From: Chloropicon primus
Taxonomy: Eukaryota; Chlorophyta; Chloropicophyceae; Chloropicales; Chloropicaceae
Length of the DNA: 64,000 bases
Reading direction: 5' to 3'
NCBI GenBank assembly: GCA_023205875.1
Contig: CP060765.1
Coordinates: 434,001 to 498,000 of the forward strand
Shown: positions 31,901 to 39,449 of the stretch, one piece after another
Layout of the letters: each line of letters begins with the position of its first letter
Position numbering within the stretch: position 1 is the stretch's first letter
Translations under genes and position numbers: made by a program
Notes under the pieces: model-generated
What the model saw: only the letters and a program-made list of their open reading frames with translations
Databases searched by the model: none
Told to the model about the DNA's origin: nothing

Positions 31901-32153
31901 CACGGTGTTCGACGTGGACCACGACAGGGAGAGGGCGGACAGGGAGAAGGGAATCGAGCCAAACGGTTTCACCTTCGAGGGCATGGACACGCCGGGAATG
32001 GACTACGCCCTGAACCGCGCCATAGACTGCTGGTACAGCGACAGGGAGTTCTTCCACCAGCTCCAGAGCAGGGTGATGGCCCAGGACTGGAGTTGGAACG
32101 AGCCAGCGCTCGAGTACCTCGACTTGTATTACGCGGCCAAGAACATGAAGTGA
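28938..32153 (+). CDS. SS3: Soluble starch synthase III-type, with CBM53 domains and coiled coil
   Basis: A single exon of 1071 residues. A short transit-like N-terminus rich in Arg and Ser is followed by a long coiled coil (about residues 70-270). Two CBM53 starch-binding modules follow (about 380-465, with LHWGYNAWSAKGF, and about 520-608, with VSFLVPEDAFLIDAKFYS). The catalytic GT5/GT1 domain starts near residue 615 with HICHVAVEMAPIAKVGGLGD, whose KVGGLGD motif binds ADP-glucose. The C-terminal lobe holds VPSMFEPCGLTQMIAMRYG and VVRQTGGLRDTVFDVD. The KVGGLGDV context and the CBM53 modules point to class SSIII. It elongates amylopectin chains in the plastid and can bind granule surfaces. 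The next gene downstream encodes a CBM20 protein. Confidence 0.95.
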   Translation: MMMKLGHVPRRSVCCVSGASTSSSPREPRAFAPTSRARRRRETPREVRANSSSVVLESEPVEPERTRLSGRVSREELEGQIREAQTELKVLFEQKPPPKASVVAEHRNKLSSLETRLRELDTQIVEEAKVKELKQLQREQQALQKAVISSSMKSSQGGSKLEAGDVAKMATAVEEENAALREILAIRREEAARRQETTQMECLELENKRLHGQLEAMLSREKALLELRHQHNQTSVIVTDEEVSEALRMQEQAESEERGVEAPPPRAEAITVEPVVAEEQERDEEEQEESGGDDLVNQELVGLVAEYSKSGAIAEVIRDFEERMDRYAKFTEERMAMVNGDKGPEKNDLVRARISEVREATMQNVSKEMEGDSLFVKQAAKPGKSVKVFYRAKAGPLADCEDLTLHWGYNAWSAKGFAVELQGDEKEEGCHSATLDVPGDALVLDFVVESSGRYDNNLGLDYHVTVEREEGIDKFWEMLVEKEREAERKAEEDKVSRLGKRKEASDNERAEKQARKLYTSSAVQAGEMATLFYHLCESDSVEVGISFNRSSHAVKLPQVPMLRIGEGKFAVSFLVPEDAFLIDAKFYSHNTCDDRNGFGYHIPVQGSLVQESPQHICHVAVEMAPIAKVGGLGDVVTSIGRAVQDMGHQVEVVLPKYDTINYDEIQGFHEIESFEWGGCTNRVFTGIVENVVVNFIDPSNGMFSIGMIYGADYEPIPMMDSERFGFFSKAALEFLLQSGRQPDIVHCHDWSTGLTAKSYWDDYHNFGLSTPKIVFTIHNFGYGEAEIGAAAMFSQKFTTVSPSYADEIRHEHCIAPYSDKFVGILNGIDPAMWDPMDDEFLPIPYSEDNAAEGKARAKAALRERVGLRNDDVPVVGIVSRLTQQKGVHLMEHAIWTALERGCQCVVLGSAFDPEMQRHWDQLELSLRHQYHDAAKLIFAYDEPLSHLIYAGCDMILVPSMFEPCGLTQMIAMRYGAVPVVRQTGGLRDTVFDVDHDRERADREKGIEPNGFTFEGMDTPGMDYALNRAIDCWYSDREFFHQLQSRVMAQDWSWNEPALEYLDLYYAAKNMK

Positions 32154-32315
32154 AGTGAATCCAGTCAAGATCAAGATAAAGGTCGTAACGGCCCCAGGGG
32201 TCACATGTTCACAATGTTCACAATGTTCCGCCTTTGGGAATTTTGTTTGAAGTTTCCCGCCAAAATTTTTTTCTTCTTTGATCAAGGCGAAGACCGGCCA
32301 GGGCTTCGTCGAGTC

Positions 32316-32371
<56 letters not shown>

Positions 32372-32521
32372 GAGAGAGAGAGAGGGAGAGTCTATTCCTT
32401 CTTCCATTCCTCTTCTTCTTCTTCTTCTTCTTGTTGCAATCTTCCAAACGACCCGCGGAGGAGTTTGTTTCGTTTCGATTCGTTTCGATTCGAGTTGAAG
32501 TGTGTGTGTGTCGAGTCGATC
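32154..32521. other. Spacer between starch synthase and CBM20 gene
   Basis: Contains an AT-rich stretch (32230-32280), a 50-base AG microsatellite (32319-32368) and a CTT run (32409-32433) just before the CBM20 start. No gene is seen. Confidence 0.6.
32319..32368. repeat. (AG)n microsatellite
   Basis: About 25 AG units lie some 150 bases upstream of the CBM20 gene ATG; one of the longest simple repeats in the window. Confidence 0.95.
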
Positions 32522-34759
32522 ATGGCGACGACGCCGGTGAGTGTGAGGGGAGGGAGGCGTTGGAGGACGAGGAGGACGAGGAGGAGGACGATTGCCCAGC
32601 ACCAAGGTCAGGCGAGGAAAATCTTGTCGAGGGCGAGTGCCCTTTTCGTGCGGAGGCCGTGGGAGAGGCTCACGCTTGACTTGTATCCCTCGACGCAAGA
32701 TGGTGTTGACCAGGAGGAGGCAATCGAGAGAGAGGGGCAAACGTCGGAGAGGGCGAGGGTGAGGAGGCAGAGGGAGGAGGAGTACGCGAGAGCCCTGGAA
32801 GGTGCCCGGGCGAGGCAGGTTGCGGCGGAGGAGGGGAGGAGGGGCACCATCGCTGCTCCGTGTGACTTGGGGCCGAGGGGGGAAGCCAAGGGGAAGGGGG
32901 AGAGGTACGCGGGGGTCGTGGAGAGGGCGAGGAGGAGGCAGGAGGAGGAGCGGGAGGAGAAGCTGAGGGCCGAGGTGGCGGAGGCGGAGGCCAGGGCGGA
33001 GGCGGAGGCCCTCGAGGCCGCCAACAAGAAGGAGGAGGAGAGGAGGAGGGCGAAGGAGAGGGACGAGAGGCTCAGGGCAGAGAGGGCGAGGGCCGCAGCG
33101 GAGGCGCTCGAGGCCGCCAACAAGAAGGAGAGGCAGAGGAGGAGCCAGATGGAAGAGAGGGAGCGGAATTTCAGGGCGGAGAAGGCGAGGGCGGAGTTGG
33201 AAGCCCTGGCAGCAGCCGCGAAAGAGGAGGAGGAGAGGTTGAGAAAGCTGGAAGAGAGGGAGGAGCGGCGAAGGGCGGAGGAGAAGGCGGAGAAGGCCAG
33301 GGCGGAGGCGGAAGCCGCGTCGGCCGCGGCCGCGGAGAAGGAGAGGCGAGAGCGGTTCTTCGCGATCAAGGAGGCCGAGGAGCTGGAGAAAAAGAGAAGC
33401 GCTGCTGCGATCGCTGCCGAGGCGGAGACTGGTGGCACGGTCGTGGCGCGTCAGACCTCGAGAAGTTTGGGCGCGCAAAGGCCCTCCCTCCCCGTCCTTC
33501 GCGTGGAGGAGGAGGCCGGTGGCACGGGTGAGGTCCGCCAGGAGTCGCACTCCTCCCCGGCAGAGCTGAGTGCCGCGAAGGAGGAGAAGGAGACCGAGGA
33601 AGTTGCCGCCCAGTCCCACGCCTCGACGAACCCGAGCCTCCCCGATCTGGGAGGAAGGGGTGGCATCAACCAGGGGGTCCCGAGGAAGGCTAAGAAGAAA
33701 GCGGAGCTCGCCGTGACGATGAGCAGCTCGCTCATGGGTGCTTCTGGGGTTGGCCGAGCCTCGGAGGGTCGCAGAACAAGCACGAGCGGTGACACCGTGA
33801 TCGACGACAAGGTGGAAGAGATTGCTCCCGGCATTGCGGAGGACCTCAGGAGCGTGCCGCAGGGAGGCAGGAGGGGCTCGGTCACCCCGCCAGAGGTTCC
33901 CCCTGACGTCGGGAGAGTGTCACGAGGAGACCCCACCCCTCCGGAGTGTCCTTCCCCCGCCGACATTGCGGAGGACCTCAGGAGCGTGCCGCAGGGAGGC
34001 AGGAGGGGCTCGGTCACCCCGCCAGAGGTTCCTTCTGACGTCGGGAGAGTGTCGCGAGGAGACCCCACCCCTCCGGAGTGTCCTTCCCCCGCCGACATTG
34101 CGGAGGACCTCAGGTGCGTGCCGCAAGGAGGCAGGAGGGGCTCGGACACCCCGCCTCTGGCGCCCGAGAACTCCTCCGGCCCGTCCCTGTGGCAAGCAAT
34201 CACAACGAGATTGGCTGTGGACAAGAAGGTGGAGGTTTCGGCCTACCGCCCTGCCCCAAAGCCCGCAGCCGAGACGGTGATCGTCAGATTTTCTGTGGTT
34301 TTCGTGACGCGCGAGGGCCAGAACGTGGTCCTGTTGGGCGACCACGACGAGCTTGGGAATTGGGACGAGCGAAAAGCAGTCAAGATGACTTGGACGGAGG
34401 GTCACCTGTGGACGGCGGAGGTGGAGCTCCCTTGCCGGGGCATCTACTTTTACAAGTATGCCATCAAGGAGGGGGGGCGCCTCGGGTGGCAGCACGGCAG
34501 CAACCGGCTGCTCACGATCCCCGATCCGGCGGACAAGGGGGCTGGGCCTCTCATCGAGGCCCACGACTCTTGGGACGGGGACCCCGTGACATCCTCCGTG
34601 ATGCAAACCACGGTGGACGGGAAGTCGTCCTGGCCTACCAGCGCAGAGTTGAGGCTTCAAACCTTTCTGGACAACACGAACAAGAATCTTGAGCAGCTGA
34701 AGAGGGACCTTCTGGAACTCGCCGACGGCATCCGGAAGGAGGAAGGAACAAGAAAATAA
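32522..34759 (+). CDS. CBM20 starch-binding protein with long charged helix and tandem repeats
   Basis: A single exon of 745 residues. After a basic N-terminus (GGRRWRTRRTRRRT, possibly plastid-targeting), residues about 75-300 are an almost continuous Glu/Arg/Ala helix with internal repetition (ALEAANKKEEERRRAKERDE). Residues 438 to about 540 hold 44-residue tandem repeats, two full and one partial, each with RRGSVTPP. A C-terminal CBM20 module follows at about 585-690 (TVIVRFSVVFVTREGQNVV, LGDHDELGNWDE, KYAIKEGGRLGWQHGSNR). The layout recalls algal starch-surface organisers such as SAGA1 or BSG1, although there the CBM20 may be placed differently. Its position directly after starch synthase III supports a role at the granule. 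No catalytic domain is visible. Confidence 0.85.
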   Translation: MATTPVSVRGGRRWRTRRTRRRTIAQHQGQARKILSRASALFVRRPWERLTLDLYPSTQDGVDQEEAIEREGQTSERARVRRQREEEYARALEGARARQVAAEEGRRGTIAAPCDLGPRGEAKGKGERYAGVVERARRRQEEEREEKLRAEVAEAEARAEAEALEAANKKEEERRRAKERDERLRAERARAAAEALEAANKKERQRRSQMEERERNFRAEKARAELEALAAAAKEEEERLRKLEEREERRRAEEKAEKARAEAEAASAAAAEKERRERFFAIKEAEELEKKRSAAAIAAEAETGGTVVARQTSRSLGAQRPSLPVLRVEEEAGGTGEVRQESHSSPAELSAAKEEKETEEVAAQSHASTNPSLPDLGGRGGINQGVPRKAKKKAELAVTMSSSLMGASGVGRASEGRRTSTSGDTVIDDKVEEIAPGIAEDLRSVPQGGRRGSVTPPEVPPDVGRVSRGDPTPPECPSPADIAEDLRSVPQGGRRGSVTPPEVPSDVGRVSRGDPTPPECPSPADIAEDLRCVPQGGRRGSDTPPLAPENSSGPSLWQAITTRLAVDKKVEVSAYRPAPKPAAETVIVRFSVVFVTREGQNVVLLGDHDELGNWDERKAVKMTWTEGHLWTAEVELPCRGIYFYKYAIKEGGRLGWQHGSNRLLTIPDPADKGAGPLIEAHDSWDGDPVTSSVMQTTVDGKSSWPTSAELRLQTFLDNTNKNLEQLKRDLLELADGIRKEEGTRK
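33833..34150 (+). repeat. 132-bp coding tandem repeat, 2.4 copies
   Basis: Units begin at 33833, 33965 and 34097, exactly 132 bases (44 codons) apart. The first two are nearly identical at the DNA level; the third diverges after about 17 codons. Such high identity implies recent expansion, so copy number may vary between strains. Confidence 0.95.
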
Positions 34760-34845
34760 AATCTACAGTCGTACTAGCTAAATAAAAGTTACATCTGCAT
34801 GCCTGCTTGCAATCAGAAAAAAAAATAAGCGGTAACGCTAGGGTC

Positions 34846-36267
34846 TTACTCCACCTCCCTCATCCACCTCGTCATGATCCACTTCTCCCCCTCCAGCACC
34901 GCCTCTGCGGCGTGGATCGAAGCCATGTCCTCGTTTCCAGTGGTAAGCCTGGACCAGAAGAGGACTGCCCTGCCTTGCTTGGGGTAGATTCTCAGGCCCG
35001 GGGGAGCCTCCGCTTTGTGCCAGAAGTGGCCCTTGGAGCCCTGGTCCTGGTGGCCCTGGTCCCCCTCTCTCCCCCCCACGCCAGTGGAGGGCCTCCCGGT
35101 GCTCCTGGGGAAATAGGTTGCCCCTCCGCCGGCGACGTCCGAGAGGTAAATCATGAAGGTCGCCGCCCTGTGGGAGGCGTTCCCGGCCTTGTTATCGTAG
35201 TGCTCATTGTAGAACTCTCCTTTCCTGTACCTGACCACCTGCAGGGCCTCACTCTTGATTAGCGGTTTCCTGTAACCAGACTTGTACTTGAGGACCTCGG
35301 CGCGCTTGAGGCACTGCGCGATCTTGTCTTCCACCTTGAGCACCACGGGCTCGTGCTCCTTCCTCCCCGTCAGGAAGGTGCCGTGGCTCGTCCTGCTCGG
35401 GGTCTCCGTGCCAGTGGCCACCCTGCTCCTCTGCAGGTCGGGCTTGGCGAGGCTCATCAGGATCTCGCAGTCCGACTTGGACAAAAAGTTGTCGAAGAGG
35501 ATGATCCTCGGCTCCTCGCTCACCACCTCCGCGGAGACCTTGGAGGACGGGTAGTCCATCTCGCTGCTCGAGATGCTCGGCGGGACGGAGCACACCAGTA
35601 CGAGCCTCAGGAAGACTTGGATGGAGCCCGTGGCGGGGTTGACAAAGTCGGCCGCGTCGTCAGCAGAGATGATCTCCTGGATCCCCCAGTTGGACTCCCC
35701 CTTGGTGAAGCAGTGCGAGAGGTTCATGTCTATCTTGTACGAGGAGAGGTTCGTCGAGGGCGCGGCGCCGTCGACCATCTTCCTCGCCCCGAGCGGCTTC
35801 ACCACCCCGAGGGTGAACTTGGTGTGGAGCGGGCCGCAGAACGGCATCTTGTCGCTCGGGTTGCGGCACTGCAAGTACAAGCTCGCCGAGTCGTCCATGC
35901 AGTCGCAGAGCGACCACACCAGCCTCCACCTCAAGTTCGGCCCCGCCGAGGGGATCGTGAACGCGGGGGACAGGGTGAAGCTCTCTTTGGGTCCAGCCCC
36001 TGGCTCGCCGGCGATCGCGCCGATGAACTGACCCATCGTCTCGCTCTCCCAAAAGATCGTCCCGGAGGACGGGTCGTAGTGGACCGGAGACGTCTCCCCC
36101 GGCTGCCCGAGGCTCTCGGGTATCTCCAGGAGGGACTGCCCGGCCCTCCTCGTCTCCGGCGCGAGGAACCTCGCGGGCGACCTCCCCGCGTCCGGCTCCG
36201 CGTACCTCCTCTTCGACCACTTGGCCCTCTCCTCCTGGAGCGTCGCCTTCGTGCACTTCTGCCCCAT
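34846..36267 (-). CDS. MATH domain-prolyl 4-hydroxylase fusion, predicted acylated
   Basis: A single exon of 473 residues. The start MGQKCTK fits an N-myristoylation signal (Gly2, Thr6, Lys7) with an adjacent Cys5 that could be palmitoylated. Residues about 97-226 read as a MATH/TRAF-like beta-sandwich (RWRLVWSLCD, ASLYLQC, HTKFTLGVV, NLSHCFTKGESNWGIQEII). From residue 253 a P4H-type 2-oxoglutarate/Fe(II) oxygenase follows, with iron ligands His356 and Asp358 (YNEHYDNKAG) and His452, and 2-oxoglutarate Lys462 (HAAEAVLEGEKWIMTRWMR). P4Hs usually have a signal or membrane anchor and act in the ER/Golgi; this one lacks that and suggests a cytosolic, membrane-attached enzyme. It converges on the CBM20 gene (86 bases between stops); a TTACA lies at 34789-34793. 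Confidence 0.85.
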   Translation of the reverse strand: MGQKCTKATLQEERAKWSKRRYAEPDAGRSPARFLAPETRRAGQSLLEIPESLGQPGETSPVHYDPSSGTIFWESETMGQFIGAIAGEPGAGPKESFTLSPAFTIPSAGPNLRWRLVWSLCDCMDDSASLYLQCRNPSDKMPFCGPLHTKFTLGVVKPLGARKMVDGAAPSTNLSSYKIDMNLSHCFTKGESNWGIQEIISADDAADFVNPATGSIQVFLRLVLVCSVPPSISSSEMDYPSSKVSAEVVSEEPRIILFDNFLSKSDCEILMSLAKPDLQRSRVATGTETPSRTSHGTFLTGRKEHEPVVLKVEDKIAQCLKRAEVLKYKSGYRKPLIKSEALQVVRYRKGEFYNEHYDNKAGNASHRAATFMIYLSDVAGGGATYFPRSTGRPSTGVGGREGDQGHQDQGSKGHFWHKAEAPPGLRIYPKQGRAVLFWSRLTTGNEDMASIHAAEAVLEGEKWIMTRWMREVE

Positions 36268-36975
36268 ACCGTAAACACCGAGTCAAACCAAGTCAAGTCA
36301 AGTCAAGTCAAGCCTGCCGATCGATCGCTGACCGTCTCCTTCCTCTTTTGCGCACCCACGCGTCTCTCGCTCCCCTCCGTTACGAAGTCAAGTGAAGCGA
36401 CCCTTCGTAACGTCTTTTCTCTCTCTCTCTCTCTCTGAAGAACGAACGAAAGAAAAGAGAACCGCGCGCGAAGAAGAAAGTGCGGAAGAAACCCAAAGGC
36501 GGCTCTCCCACGGCACGCCCCCAAGCTCGACCGAAGCGAGAGGTCCTCCCCTTCCTTCCCCTTGGCCTCGTCTCTCGTCGCCCTCGCCCCACCACCGCTA
36601 CGCGCGATCGATCATTAGCCGATCGATCTGAGCTGGGGGGGAACGACGATCGATCAAGGTTATCTTCTTTTCACAAGAGGGAGAGCGCGATCGATCGCGA
36701 TCGTGATCGATCGGAGGGATCGATCGGAGAGGGGAGGAGCGTGCGGGAGAGGGAGAGGTGTGGCCAGGTCGAAGCTCCGTCTGACGAGCTTTCGATCGAA
36801 CCCCCGGGGGGAAGAACGAAGCGGAAGGTTCGCAAGCGAGGAGGACGCGAGGGAGCTCTCAGGCGAAGAGGGGTAGAGGTGTGGCCAGGTCGAAGCTTCG
36901 TCTTTCGATCGAACCCACGAGAGGGGAAGAACGAAACGGAAAGATCGCGAGCGAGGAGAAGGCACGTCTTCCGTC
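36268..36975. other. Divergent spacer with duplicated promoter-like block
   Basis: No gene is seen. It contains AAGTC pentamers next to the P4H start (about 36289-36312), a CT run (about 36417-36437), a block dense in CGATCGAT motifs (36600-36730) and the duplicated segment at 36756-36965. Confidence 0.5.
36756..36965. repeat. Tandem duplication just upstream of the METTL26-like gene
   Basis: AGGTGTGGCCAGGTCGAAGC starts at 36756 and again at 36877, a 121-base spacing. Each copy continues through CTTTCGATCGAACCC, a GGGGAAGAACGAA segment and GCGAGGAG, with small gaps between copies. The second copy ends about 10 bases before the ATG at 36976. Duplication of a promoter or 5' leader is inferred. 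Confidence 0.85.
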
Positions 36976-37623
36976 ATGGTGGCCAAGTTGTTCTCCGGTG
37001 CGTGTGAGCGGAATCGCGCGCCGATCCTGGAGGTGGTGAAGAAGCACCTGCTGCCAGGGAGGAAGGCCAAGGTTTTAGAGGTCGCCGCTGGGTCGGGACA
37101 GCACGCGGCTTACTTGGGGAGACACCTTGCGAGTGATGGCCGCGTGGAGCGCTGGTACCCGACGGACTTGGGCATGAGCGAGGAGAAGAGGGCGAGCATA
37201 GCCGCCTGGGTCGAGGAGGAGGGAGAGGGAGAGGGAGCAGGGGTTGTCGCGGAGGCGGTGGAGTTGGACACGAGGGGCGAGGGTTGGGCCGAGGAGTGGG
37301 CTTCTCGCGGGATCACGGACATGTTCGTGGCCAACTTGACGCACATCTCTCCTTTCGAGGCGACCAAAGGCCTGATGGCTGGGGCAGGGAAGATCCTCCC
37401 GCCGGGAGGAAGCATTTTCGTCTACGGGCCCTTCAAGGTCGACCACCGGCACACCTCGGACAGCAACGCCGCGTTCGACCAGAGCTTGCAGTCGCGGGAC
37501 AAGGCGTGGGGATATAGAGACGTCTCTGAGATCCGATCGCAGGCGGACGAGAACGGTTTGGAGTTCGTGGAGAGCGAGAGAATGCCAGCAAACAATTTTA
37601 CTCTGATCTTCAGGAGAAGATGA
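36976..37623 (+). CDS. METTL26: METTL26 (DUF938) SAM-dependent methyltransferase-like protein
   Basis: A single exon of 215 residues, the usual size. It opens with the DUF938 pattern (CERNRAPILEVVKKHL), then the SAM-binding motif VLEVAAGSGQHAAYLGRHL, a WYPTDLG acidic loop, and the family-specific NLTHISPFEATKGLMAGAG and YGPFKVDHRHTSDSNAAFD. The substrate is unknown for the family. A Glu/Gly insert (WVEEEGEGEGAG) is local low complexity. It converges with the glycosyltransferase gene (61 bases between stops), and its upstream region is duplicated. Confidence 0.9.
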   Translation: MVAKLFSGACERNRAPILEVVKKHLLPGRKAKVLEVAAGSGQHAAYLGRHLASDGRVERWYPTDLGMSEEKRASIAAWVEEEGEGEGAGVVAEAVELDTRGEGWAEEWASRGITDMFVANLTHISPFEATKGLMAGAGKILPPGGSIFVYGPFKVDHRHTSDSNAAFDQSLQSRDKAWGYRDVSEIRSQADENGLEFVESERMPANNFTLIFRRR

Positions 37624-37684
37624 TCGAGAGAATGCTGAGCGTACTCACACTAACTTTCATGACAGCAACAAAAAAAAATGAAAA

Positions 37685-39190
37685 TTACTTTGAGAAGAAG
37701 GTTTCCGAGTATGATTTCTTGTGCAGCCCACTTCGTCTGAAGCCCTTCAGGTACTCCTCGATCGCTTCAATGGCCTTGGGGACACCCCCCGCCGCCTCGA
37801 ACTGATCTTTGGTGATCCGAAGCCTCTCAGCGAACGCCTCGCTATTGTTCAAAATCTTCTCGACATCTTCGAGCATCACTCGAGGAGTCATCTCGGCCAA
37901 GGGGTCCTGGTGAGCTAAACCAACTCCAAGCGCAGCGATCATTTTGGCATTCTCAAACTGGTCGCTGAACCAGGGCAATGCGATCATCGGCACCTCAGCC
38001 TGGATGGATTCCATCAAGGAATTGGCCCCGGCGTGGGTGAAGAAGACATGGCAGTCGTTGAGGACCTCGAGCTGAGGGCATCTTCTCCGCAAGATAAAAT
38101 TCCTGGGGATCTTGAAGCCATCCAAGGCGTCCACAGAGGGCGTGCACGTCGCCACGATCACTGCATAATCGTCTTTCTCACCAAACGCCTCGAACGCGTG
38201 CTGCCACAGAGTGCGGCAGAAGGTTTTGCCATTGTTCCGGGCGCCGTACATCTTCGTGATAGGTCCTTGGTGCTCCCAAAAGTACGGGCTCGTGGACACA
38301 GTGCCCATGGAGAAGTAAATTATCTTCCTGCCTTCTGCCTTGTACTTGGCGACAACGTCGTGAGGGAAGGGTTCATCCAAGAGTGGATGCTTCGTGTTCG
38401 ACGACTCCTGACTCGAAATCCGTCCAGCACTCGTGGACAAAAGCATGGGGCCGACGTAGACGCAGGACTCCTCCAGTTTCACAAAGCTGGGGATTCTTTT
38501 TTGGATAACGGAAGGCATTTTCTGCTGGAAGCTCCTCAGGCCCGTGCACAAGGGCAACCCGCTTGGGTGGTAGCACGACATCGGAACTGTGAAGATGGGA
38601 TTGTGCGGGTCGAACCCGTGCCTGTCCTTGAACTGAGCCCCGATCCTTTGCAAGGTCTGCGAATTGAGATGATCCTCAAAGCAAGCCGTCCACTCGTCGT
38701 CGCTCTGTAGACCGGAGAGGATAGGGTAAGAATTGAAATTGGGAACCGTGATGGTCGTCACCGAAGGAAGACGTTTGATCTCGGCCGCAAGGCACGCCAC
38801 AAGCTCAAAGGGGTCGTGAATGATGAGGTCGGGCTTGTACTCCTCGAAGTCCGCGAGGACTTTGTCCATGTAGGCCAGAGCCTGGCCTGCGCTCGCCAGC
38901 ACGAGGTCGGACACCAATCTGTCCGAATCGCTTTGCTCGGCCACCGGCACAACGAAGTCGTGAAAGTCCGCCAGCTGGCCGAGGACTTTGGTGGTGATCT
39001 TGCCCTCGAACCGCCGACCGAACGCATCGATGTTCGCCTTGTTTTTCTCTGTCAAGAGATAGAAGCGGGCGACCGCCCCTCGCTTCACCATGCCATCGAC
39101 GAGCGCCAGCTGCGGATTGAGATGCCCCGTGCCATCATGTGGAAACACAGCGACGCGGAGGCCTTCCGATGATGGTCCAACCTCCCCCAT
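37685..39190 (-). CDS. GT1-family UDP-glycosyltransferase of bacterial MGT type
   Basis: A single exon of 501 residues with no signal peptide or membrane anchor. The N-terminal lobe begins RVAVFPHDGTGHLNPQLALVDG, the C-terminal lobe has VNYLP-region counterpart KIIYFSMGTVSTSP and the nucleotide-sugar motif VFFTHAGANSLMESIQAEVPMIALPWFSDQFENA, which includes the HAG...D/Q pattern of GT1 enzymes. The absence of the plant PSPG consensus and the soluble form recall bacterial macrolide-type glycosyltransferases and sterol or lipid GTs. The sugar donor and acceptor cannot be predicted. Bacterial or fungal transfer is possible but untested. Both neighbours are ordinary eukaryotic genes. Confidence 0.85.
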   Translation of the reverse strand: MGEVGPSSEGLRVAVFPHDGTGHLNPQLALVDGMVKRGAVARFYLLTEKNKANIDAFGRRFEGKITTKVLGQLADFHDFVVPVAEQSDSDRLVSDLVLASAGQALAYMDKVLADFEEYKPDLIIHDPFELVACLAAEIKRLPSVTTITVPNFNSYPILSGLQSDDEWTACFEDHLNSQTLQRIGAQFKDRHGFDPHNPIFTVPMSCYHPSGLPLCTGLRSFQQKMPSVIQKRIPSFVKLEESCVYVGPMLLSTSAGRISSQESSNTKHPLLDEPFPHDVVAKYKAEGRKIIYFSMGTVSTSPYFWEHQGPITKMYGARNNGKTFCRTLWQHAFEAFGEKDDYAVIVATCTPSVDALDGFKIPRNFILRRRCPQLEVLNDCHVFFTHAGANSLMESIQAEVPMIALPWFSDQFENAKMIAALGVGLAHQDPLAEMTPRVMLEDVEKILNNSEAFAERLRITKDQFEAAGGVPKAIEAIEEYLKGFRRSGLHKKSYSETFFSK

Positions 39191-39449
39191 AGTCGTCGTC
39201 GGCCCCGCTTCTTTGATGGCCCTCCACCTCTCTCCTGCTCTCAGCTCATCTCGGCCTCAAGAAGTCACGGATTCATCCGATCCCAAGGACAATTTTCACA
39301 AACGGAAAATAACGCACGCTTCGGGCCAGCATAATATAGAATAGATTACAGACTCCTTCGTGTCTCTTCTTTTGTACACCACCGCCACCGCCACCACCAC
39401 CACCACCACCAACCATTTGTTCCCCTTTCTTTTCTCACTTACTTGAGGC
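39191..39449. other. Spacer between LepA and glycosyltransferase genes
   Basis: Contains a run of CCACC/GGTGG units (about 39380-39410) and TTACA at 39346-39350, the probable LepA poly(A) signal. No gene is seen. Confidence 0.5.
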
